A stretch of 64,000 nucleotides of DNA from Bacteroidota bacterium (GTDB lineage: Bacteria; Bacteroidota; Bacteroidia; UBA4408). A program made the position numbers and the translations under genes. The notes beneath the pieces were generated by a model, which saw only the letters and a list, made by a program, of their open reading frames with translations, had not been told where the DNA came from and did no database searches. Positions 37,690 to 47,400 of this stretch are shown here, piece by piece. The stretch lies in contig CAUJCU010000002.1 of the NCBI GenBank assembly GCA_963169745.1, positions 434,001 to 498,000 of the forward strand, written 5' to 3'. The first letter of the stretch is position 1; each line of letters opens with the position of its first letter.

Positions 37690-40062
37690 ATGAAAAAATT
37701 ATCGCTGCTTACCCTTTTTTTCTTGTATTCGTGTGCATCTCTTTTTGCACAAAACATTTCTGTAAGAGGCACGGTAACCGATGCTTCAAGCAATGAATTG
37801 CTTGTTGGGGCGGTGCTTCGGTTTGGAAAAGACAAGGTTGCCGGAACCAATCTTGACGGAAACTTTAGTATATCCTTACCCGAAGGCAGGTATTTGTTAA
37901 ACATTCACTTAATTGGTTATAAGCCCTGGGCGGACAGTGTGAGTATCAATGCCCAAACAATTCCATTCAAATTTAAGTTACAAAAAAGTGTTCAAGAGTT
38001 AGACCAAGTGGTAGTAAGTGCCGGAAAATATGAGCAAAAAATAAGCGAAATAACCGTTTCAATGGATGTGATAAAACCCAAACTGGTAGAAAACAAAAAT
38101 ACCGTAAACCTTGAAACTGTTGCCGATCAAGTGCCGGGCGTTACTGTTACTGACGGGCAGGTAAGTATTAGGGGCGGCAGTGGGTTTAGTTATGGTGCCG
38201 GCAGCAGGGTTTTACTGTGTGTTGATGAAATGCCCATGTTAGCAGCCGATGCCGGTGATATTAAATGGAGCTATTTACCGATCGAAAATTTAGAACAAAT
38301 AGAAATTATTAAAGGAGCCAGTAGTGCCCTTTTCGGCTCTTCAGCTTTAAATGGGGTCATTAACATACGCACCTCCTATCCTAAAGAAAAGCCCGAAAGT
38401 AAAATTACTTTTTTTGCCGGTATATACGATAATCCTGCACGTGGTAATTTAAAATGGTGGAAAAACAATCCAAGCACCAACGGGTCAAGCTTTTATCATG
38501 CTCAAAAGGCCGGAAACCTTGATTTTATAGCCTCGGGAAATATTTATAATGATGAAGGATACCGGAAAGGAGAAAATGAGTTAAGAGCACGGTTTAACAT
38601 CAATTTAAAATATAACTTCAAAAAAATTAACGGGCTTTCAATAGGGCTTAACAGCAATGCTATGCAAACCGAAGGGGGCTTGTTCTTGCTCTGGCAAAAT
38701 GCCGATTCGGGGGCTTATATACCCCAGACCGGAACCCTTAGTAATTATGTTACTACACGAAGCAATTACGACCCCTACGTGACGTATTTTGCTAAAAACG
38801 GGGATAAGCATATTTTGAGAACACGGTATTTTAACACCACCAATAAAAACACCACCAACCAAGAATCAACAGCTGAGCTGTATTACAGCGAATACCAATA
38901 CCGGCACCTGCTTAAAAATGACGGAGCCATTAATTTAGGAGCGGTAGCTACACGTTCGGTAATTATTTCTGATTCCCTTTACGGGTTTCATGATGGGGCT
39001 AATTATGCGGTTTTCGGGCAAATAGACAAGCGTTTTTTCAATAAATTATCACTCTCATTAGGGCTTAGGGCCGAGTATTTTAAAATTGACAAGGAAGAAA
39101 GCATTACCGATATAAATATATTTACGGCAAGCGATACCATTACCCTCTTAAAAGCCGTAAAAATGCGTCCGGTTATGCGTATAGGGTTAAACTATCAGGC
39201 CTGGGAATATACGTTTATCCGAGCATCATTCGGACAAGGATACCGCTTTCCAACAGTAGCCGAAAAATACGTAAAAACCAGCGTGGGGGCCTTAACTATT
39301 TTCCCCAATCATAATTTACAAGCCGAAACCGGAACCAGTGCCGAAATAGGTATAAAGCAAGGATTTAAAATAGCCCAATGGAATGGTTTTATTGATGTAG
39401 CAGGCTTTTCAACCACCTACCGAAATATGATGGAGTTTGCTTTTGGGGTTTACTTTCCCGACACTTTTCCGGTAAGCCAGCAAATGTATTTAGGTAATAA
39501 GTTAAAATATTTGGGCTTTAAATCAATCAACATCAGCAATGCCCGTATAAACGGCATAGAGGCTACCATGGCAGGCAATGGCCAAATAGGGCCTTTTAAT
39601 ATTTCGTTGTTTGGCGGCTATACCTATACCATGCCTATAAATTTAAACTACAACCCCAACTTAGATACTTTAAAATCAAAAAATGCCCATATTTTAAAAT
39701 ACCGCTTCTTTCATAACGTAAAAGGCGATATGCAAATAGAATACAAAAAATACGCTTTAGGCTTAAGCTGCCGATATAACAGTGCCATTATTAACATTGA
39801 TGAGAGTTTTGAAAAGCCGGTTTTTAGTTACCTTATTCCGGGTGCTACTTTTGGCCCTACTATACTCCCCGGCTTAGCGTATTATCGAAAAATTCACGAT
39901 ACCGGAAATCTTTATTTTGACTTTAGAGCAGCCTATAATTTAAACACAAATAATAAAGTTTCATTAATTGTAAATAACGTAATGAATGCCGAGAATATGG
40001 GACGCCCGGGCGATATTCAAGCACCACGGCTATGGATTTTACAATACACAACTAAATTTTAA
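37690..40062 (+). CDS. TonB-dependent receptor with carboxypeptidase-regulatory-like domain
   Basis: An outer-membrane active transporter of 790 residues. A signal peptide (about 1-20, ending LFAQ) is followed by a CarboxypepD_reg-like domain (about 25-110), a plug (about 120-230, with SIRGGSGFSYGAG and EIIKGASSALFGSSALNGVINI), and a large beta-barrel ending in the aromatic C-terminus TTKF required for insertion. No SusD partner follows, so glycan import is not indicated. The substrate is unknown. The stop codon lies about 60 bp before the first palindrome array. Confidence 0.92.
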   Translation: MKKLSLLTLFFLYSCASLFAQNISVRGTVTDASSNELLVGAVLRFGKDKVAGTNLDGNFSISLPEGRYLLNIHLIGYKPWADSVSINAQTIPFKFKLQKSVQELDQVVVSAGKYEQKISEITVSMDVIKPKLVENKNTVNLETVADQVPGVTVTDGQVSIRGGSGFSYGAGSRVLLCVDEMPMLAADAGDIKWSYLPIENLEQIEIIKGASSALFGSSALNGVINIRTSYPKEKPESKITFFAGIYDNPARGNLKWWKNNPSTNGSSFYHAQKAGNLDFIASGNIYNDEGYRKGENELRARFNINLKYNFKKINGLSIGLNSNAMQTEGGLFLLWQNADSGAYIPQTGTLSNYVTTRSNYDPYVTYFAKNGDKHILRTRYFNTTNKNTTNQESTAELYYSEYQYRHLLKNDGAINLGAVATRSVIISDSLYGFHDGANYAVFGQIDKRFFNKLSLSLGLRAEYFKIDKEESITDINIFTASDTITLLKAVKMRPVMRIGLNYQAWEYTFIRASFGQGYRFPTVAEKYVKTSVGALTIFPNHNLQAETGTSAEIGIKQGFKIAQWNGFIDVAGFSTTYRNMMEFAFGVYFPDTFPVSQQMYLGNKLKYLGFKSINISNARINGIEATMAGNGQIGPFNISLFGGYTYTMPINLNYNPNLDTLKSKNAHILKYRFFHNVKGDMQIEYKKYALGLSCRYNSAIINIDESFEKPVFSYLIPGATFGPTILPGLAYYRKIHDTGNLYFDFRAAYNLNTNNKVSLIVNNVMNAENMGRPGDIQAPRLWILQYTTKF

Positions 40063-40124
40063 CAGCACCTTAGTTTGTATCTTTTGGGCTTTACCTCAAG
40101 CATTCTGCATTGTTTACTTCCATC

Positions 40125-41372
40125 GTAAAAGCGATGCACCCCTTCGCTTTCGGTTAATTCAGCAAGTTGCACTTGCTGCTCTTTCAAATAACCTTACTGC
40201 ACTTTCAAACCGAGCTAAGCTCTAACAATTAAAAAACACGAAGCGCCCCTTCGCGTTTACAACAAACAAGGAGCAAGTTGTACTTGCTGCTCTTTCAAAT
40301 AACCTACTGCACTTTCAAACCGAGCAAAGCTCTAACAATTAAAAAACACGAAGCGCAGCTTTGCGTTTACCCCACTGTAAAAGCGAAGCTCTGCTTCGCT
40401 TTAGATTAATTCAGCAAGTTGTACTTGCTGCTCTTTCAAATAACCTTACTGCTCTTTCAAACCGAGCAAAGCTCTAACAATTAAAAAAACACGAAGCGCA
40501 GCTTCGCGTTTACAACAAACAAGGAGCAAGTTGTACTTGCTGCTCTTTCAAATAACCTTACTGCACTTTCAAGCCGAGCAAAGCTCTAACAATTAAAAAA
40601 ACACGAAGCACAGCTTCGCGTTTACACCAAACAAGGAGCAAGTTGTACTTGCTGCTCTTTCAAATAACCTTACTGCACTTTCAAACCGAGCAAAGCTCTA
40701 ACAATTAAAAAAACACGAAGCGCAGCTTCGCGTTTACCCCCACTGTAAAAGCGAAGCTCTGCTTCGCTTTAGATTAATTCAGCAAGTTGTACTTGCTGCT
40801 CTTTCAAATAACCTTACTGCACATTCAAACCGAGCAAAGCTCTAACAATTAAAAAACACGAAGCGCCCCTTCGCGTTTACAACAAACAAGGAGCAAGTTG
40901 TACTTGCTGCTCTTTCAAATAACCTTACTGCACTTTCAAACCGAGCTAAGCTCTAACAATTAAAAAAACACGAAGCACAGCTTCGCGTTTACCCCACTGT
41001 AAAAGCGATGCACCCCTTCGCTTTAAATTAATTCAGCAAGTTGTACTTGCTGCTTTTGAAATACCTCCGGCATTATGAAACCGAGCAAAGCTCTAACAAT
41101 TAAAAAAACACGAAGCACAGCTTCGAGTTTACACCTTCACGTAAAAGCGATGCTCTGCTTCGCTTTAATTAATTCAGCAAGTTGTACTTGCTGCACTATA
41201 AAATTCAGCACCTTGTACTTGCTCATTTTAAAATAATCTGTTACACGATGAAACCGAGCAAAGCTCTAACAATTAAAAAAACACGAAGCGCAGCTTCGCG
41301 TTTACAACAAACAAGGAGCAAGTTGTACTTGCTCCTTTTGAAATAAATTGCTGCACTATACCCCACACGTAA
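40125..41372. repeat. palindrome (REP-like) array 1
   Basis: A 1.25-kb non-coding array between the convergent TonB receptor and giant-protein genes. It is built from short hairpins: a ~25-bp element starting GTAAAAGCGAAGC and ending GCTTCGCTTT (first at 40125-40150); the same element inverted, starting CACGAAGC and ending CGCGTTTAC (first at 40237-40260); AGCAAGTTGTACTTGCT (first variant at 40161-40177); and GAGCAAAGCTC (40212-40222). I count about 5 forward and 9 inverted copies. The link TAACAATTAAAAAA recurs at spacings near 110-112 or 140-144 bp; the longer unit carries the extra forward element. Confidence 0.85.
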
Positions 41373-41390
41373 CAGCTCCGGATAGTATCA

Positions 41391-41430
41391 AAAACAAAGC
41401 CCCGAAAGCGATGCTTTCGGGGCTTGTTTT
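41391..41430 (-). terminator. terminator of the giant T9SS gene
   Basis: Arms 41397-41409 and 41413-41425 form a perfect 13-bp GC-rich stem with a 3-base loop. On the minus strand it is followed by TTTG and a T-rich tract. It lies about 40 bp past the stop at 41467. Its core AAAGCGATGCTTT is identical to part of a REP variant in the arrays. Confidence 0.75.
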
Positions 41431-41466
41431 CGGAGAAAGGTTAATGACTTAACCTTATCGCCATTT

Positions 41467-44400
41467 TTACTGACGGCTTAGGTAAACCTTATCGGTAAAC
41501 AATTTGTTGTTGCTTACAATCTTAACCATATACTGACCGGCAGCTATGTTTGACAACTGAATTTCTTTGTTGCCTTTCATAGGTACTTGATCTAAATGGC
41601 TGATTACTTCGCCTAACATATTGATTACTTCAATGCTTCCGTTACCTTCCAATTTGTTTCCAAACTGAATAGTTACTTTATCGCCCAATCCGTAAACTTT
41701 TAGGTCTTGTGCTGCTAGAGCTGTTAAACCTGTAGCATTGGTAACTTCAAGTGCAGTTGAAGCTGTTGCGGTACAAGAACCGTTGCTGGCTTCAAAACTT
41801 ACGGTATAGTTACCGGCATGAGTAAAGGTGTGCGATACGTTGGCAGGACCGTTAGTAATAACAGTACCATCGCCAAAGTTCCAGTTAAAGCTTGTAGCAC
41901 CTTGAGCTGTAGCTGTAAAGTTTACAGTAGTATTTGCAGCCATATCAACGCTAGAAGCGCTGGCGCTCAAGTTAGCATACAATGCATTGCTTCCGCCTAC
42001 AGTAAAGTAATCGGTAGTAGTATAGAAATTAGGAGCTACACCGAAAGTCATTTCGGCAGCATAATTTCCGGCAGCCAGGTTGTTAACAGTAACAGCACCT
42101 GAAACATTGTTTAATGTGCTCACTACTGCACCGGCAGCATTTTTAATAACTACGTTTACAGTACTTGAAGCCGGGTAGTTAATCATTAACTGACCATCGT
42201 TACCAATACAAGTTTCGTTAACAGCATTCAATTCAACAGCTGGGTGGAAGTGAATGAAGAAACGGTTGTTGATAGCACCAGCAGGTAAAGTAACACTGTA
42301 TGCAGCAGCACGTAAGTTAGTTACGGTACCGGTTTGTACATCTTCAAGATAAGCAATTACCGAAGGGGCAAAAGTGCTCATATCTACATTACCGAAAGTA
42401 TATGTTCCGGCTGTTTTGATGTTTACACCTACTGGAACTACTTTTTCCATGTTTAAAGCACCCATAGCATTAATACTTAAATGCTCGTTACCGGCTAAAG
42501 TATAAATACTTGGAACACCTTCTACCGGAGAGTTCAATTTAGTTGCATCATTATCAAAGGCATCAGAGCGAGAATCGCTAAAATATACCGCCATTTGGTC
42601 GGTATAACCGTTACCGCTAAAATCTAAGCGTAATAAATCAGCAACATAGTTGTAACCGAAGAAAGAAGCTATAACATCAGCAGGGCTAATTAAGCGGTTG
42701 GTGTTAGCAGCTGTTACAGTGGTATTACCTAAACCTGTAGCGAAAAACGCTTGCGATGAGGCAATACGATCGGTAACACCTAAAGTACCGGTAGAACCAT
42801 CCCAGGTTCCGTAGTTACCTACATAACCTCCTGAGCTTACAAAGGCTTTGTAGCCCGTTGTAGCCAATGCAGAACCATTTGTTGTTCTAAATAAGTTCCA
42901 GCTTATTGGCGAAGGATATGGGTTACCCAACAAGTTTAATCCGTTGTCGGTTAATGTGATGCTGTAAGATGGAACGGCACCATTATTTAATGGACCAAAC
43001 ACATCAACTACAGTATTACCCGGTACCACACAAGCAAAACCTTTTAACGGAGTTATAGGGTCAGTAGCACTTGTAGCTGATACCCATCCGTATTCAGGAA
43101 TTGGGTTGTTTACAAACTCTTGGTACTCCCACACGCTTGGTAATTGTGAGTAAATTTGGCCTGGAATAAACACCATATTGTCTAAAGCAGCCAAAATGGT
43201 AAAGTCATCACGCCATCCGGTAGTGGTATTGTTAACATTAGCACCGCTAACGGCAGCAGATAAATAGTGGTATCCCGAAGTAGAACCAATTTTACGCTCT
43301 ACGCTGGCATCACCTGTTATGGTTCCACCACCGGTTGGGTCAACTAAGGCAGCGGTATTTGCTGCTGATGAGCGTAATACTAGTTTACCACCGGTGGTTA
43401 AATTACCCGAAATGGTTTTCAACACACAATTTACTCCGGTTTGGCTGTTTATGGTTAATCCGGCAGGGTTGTTTAAAGTAAAGTTACCAAAATTGGTTTT
43501 ACCCGAACCAATGGTTTGAGCAACTGGTCCATTAAAGATAACATTTCCGCCACAGGTAAAGTTAGCTGATCCGTTAGCCGGAATCATATTCCAGTTACCG
43601 GCAACACCTAAATCAAAACCATTTAAGTTAATACCCTGAGAGATAAAATACGGAGGTGCCGCATTTAAGGTTACTCCACGAACAGCAGTATTGGCTGTTA
43701 AACGAGGTTTTACCACACTACTTGGTACAAAAATAGATTTCAATGCAGATGGAGTGGTTAATGCTGTAGCATCACCTGCTTGCCAGTTTTCTGCTAATGA
43801 AGCATCATCACCATTGGTAGGTGCCCAAACTAAGTGGCTGGTTACAGCCATTTGAGCTCTTCCTACTTCGTTAGGCGAACCGGTTACACCCGATACACGA
43901 ATGTAAACAGTACTACCCGGAGTAGCTTGTGTAAAGGCATAGGTAAATTCGCCCGGTCCGGTGTTTCCATCACAAGCGGTATTACTTAATCCGGTACAGC
44001 TCGTTGAGGTAAACAAGGCTACTTTGGTAGCTGTTAAATCAACGATATCGGTTCCTTTTTGTTTTGTTACCACATGCACCTCACCACTTGATGGTACGGT
44101 TGTTTTGTACCACACCATACGGGTATTTACACCACCGCAAGGTAGTGGTACTCCTTGCGGAGCTCCTAAGGTGTTGATATCAAAGAATGCCAAGCCGCTT
44201 GTGGTGTTTACGTTAGCCGCAGAGCAAGCATCGTTTGGCATACCGCTAATATCAACGGTAATGGTAAACGGATGCGATGCCGAACAGCCATTAGGTGCTG
44301 TTGCTACTGCCGAGTAAGTAATTGTTGACAATGGAGCAAAGTATTGCGTTACGTTGTTAATATTGGTGTTTGCCACGTAAAGCGCTGTTGTATTATTATC

Positions 44401-47400
44401 AACATAGATACCCGAAGCCGGAGTATAGGTAACTACGCTACCCGGAGTTATGGTAGAGGAAACCAATGGTAATGGGTTAAAACTAAACGGTGTTGGCGCA
44501 AAAGTTTGGTTTGATGGCCCTGTAATAGTTGGCAATGAATTAATGGTTGCCACTACCGGTACACGTACGCTGTTACAAGTAGAAACATTGGCCGCAAAAC
44601 GCATATTAGGACGATTGTTATTCAACACATCAACCGGGTCGTTTGCACCACAAAGGTTAATTCCATCTTGATAAATACCGCATACCGAGTTAAAGGTGGT
44701 TTGCGTGTAACGTACTGTTGATGAAGTTGCCCAGCCCGTACCATAGTGGCAAATTTCAATTATCAGGTTGTCGGTTCCATTCCAGTTGAATGGGGCACTA
44801 AAGCTAAATGTTTTCCAGGCATTAGCGGCCGGTATAGGCTCACTTGGTGTAGTATAAACTGTGGTAAAGGCACTGGTTGCAGTTCCAAAACCTAAGTTTA
44901 AATTAGCAGCCGTAGTGGTAGCTAAACGCATGGTCATGTTTTGCATAGCCATACCGCCCGGAGTTGTTACGTAAAATGCTAAGCTGGTTAAATCGCCACT
45001 TGTAATACCGGCATTATTTAACTCTGATTTGCGCACCAAATAATACTGACGGTGCGATTCCCATAGTGTTGAAAATGGAGTTACAATAGTAGCGTTACTA
45101 GCATTCACAGAGGTACCAATATCGGCCGTTGGAAGCAGGTTTTGTGCTTGTACATAATAGGTAGTAGTGGTGTTGATTACCGGAGTTGTAAAGCTAGGTC
45201 CTGTACCAAGTACGGTTGTACTTAATGGAGAATCGTACCATACTAATGTAGCCGCAGCCGGAGTTTGGTTGGCACCTAAAGTAAGTGAACCCGGGCCACA
45301 GTTTGAAGCCGGAGTTGTATTAGCCACAGTTGGGTCGCTTATAACAATACCTACCGGTGTCCAGGTGGCAGCAATAGGCGAGCCGTTACATAAGGTAACA
45401 ATACGGTAAAATCCGTTACTTGGTGTAATGCCCATAAAGGTACTGTTGGCTTGTGGTGAACCTACCGGAGAATAAGGACCGGCAATGGCTGTTGAAAACT
45501 CTAAGCGATAGGTAATACCGGTAGCTACAGGAGCTATAGGGGCTTGGGTAAAGTCAACCAACTGACCGGTACACACCAATGGGGTGGTGGTGCTGGTGGT
45601 GTAGGTAGATGCCCAACTTGCTGAAGTACAAGATGGAATAGGAATTACATTAAGGGTATAATCCTCATATTCACCTGTTGTTATAGTTCCGCAAGCAGTT
45701 GGATTCATGGATAACCAGTCGAAAACAATACGCACGCGGTGTGCCCCAAGAGGAGCCGACACAGGTACGTTAAAAATAGTATTGGCCTGGCCGGTGTATA
45801 GGTATGCATTACTAGAAGCAATCCACTCTCCTACATCATCAAAATCAAGGTCGTTGTTCCAGTCAATATAAACACTTAAGCCGGCACCGCCCGGTGAAAT
45901 ATAGCTTAAAGTAATATTAATATCCTCGCCCGGATACTGATTTACAGCTACACCGGTAAAATCTTGATAACCGCCAGCCTGATAGGTAGAGTTATTGTTA
46001 ATATTTACCAGCGCATTTGTAGTAGTTACGTTGGTAATATAGTGCGTGTTGTAAGTAGTAGCTGCTACCGGGCAATAACTGGTTACAAATGGGAAAGTTA
46101 CCCAGTCGCTATAATCGGCACCACCACACCAGGTACGTACATGCAAGTAATTGATAACATTGGCTGTAGCCGTTACGTTATTTACCGATAGGCCGCCTGT
46201 GGCTGTTCCGGAACCCGGAGGGGTAGCCGAGGTTGAAACCCAATACTCATAACCCGATGGGGTACCTGATAAAGGAAGCCCCCAGCTAATATTTACATCT
46301 GTAGGTGTATTTACAGCAACAGCCGGGTTAGTAGGATCAAAACAAGTAGGCTCTTTTATAGTTACCTGATCAACTCCAATACCATAGCCATAAAATGCTT
46401 TTCCTTCAAAGGCTATATAATAATCGCCCGTTGGTGATGGTAAAGCTAAATCGCGTTTTGTCCAGGCCGAAACATCAGTAGTGTAGGTAGCTAATAAGGT
46501 CCAGGAACCTAACAAGCTGGTTTTGTAATACACACGCAGCTCATCCTGATCGCCTACCCAACTTGGTTGGGCATGATAGAAGGTAAGCTTAGGTGCTGTC
46601 ATACTACTTAAGTCAAAGGCCGGAGATACCAAACGGGTGGTATTGCCTGCATAACTAGGCGAGTAAAACTGAGCGTTGGTTGAACCCATATAAGCAGTTG
46701 TAACCGGGCCAAAACCGGAGCCGGAACCGGCACCGTACGTCCAGTTTACAGTACCAGTTACATAATTATTTACAGTCCAGCAGTTGCGGGTAGGGCTGCT
46801 TGTTTCAAAGGTTTCGGTAAAAGGGAAGGTATTTACTGCGTTACAAGGTTGTACCCATGGGCCCCAGGTAATCCAGTTGCTATAACCCGAACCACCGCAA
46901 TTACTGCGTACATGCAAGTATTGGGTGGCACCCGGTGTAGCGGCTGCTCCGGCTACAGAAACAAATGGCGTTGGTGTACCGGCTCCTGAAGGGTCGGCTG
47001 CGGTACCATCTATTACATACTCATAACCATTTGATGGTGGTGTAACAGGGGCTGTCCAGCTAATGGTAGCTGCACTTGGGCTTGATGGAGTGGCGTTTAA
47101 TGCCGATGGAGCCGAACATGCAGGAGGTGCCATACTTACTAATTGTAAGGTATTTGCAGAATAATACCAACCGTTAGCAGACCCGGGGTTGTTGGGGTCA
47201 TAAGGTGTATTGTCTCTATAAGTTATAAGAGAACGGCCATTGGGTACTAAACTTGGGGTATCAAAAATTCCAAAGCCCGGAGTACAATCCCATCCTACTT
47301 GGTTTTCGCGAACGGCAATCGCTATATTATCCGTACCGTTCCACAAAAATGGGGTGTTTAATATAAACTCAACCCAGTTGCCCCCACCCGGAAAGGTAAC

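Noticed and set aside
40125-41372. CRISPR array
   Set aside because: The elements are palindromic, come in both orientations and several families, and the sequences between them are themselves repeated. No cas genes are present.
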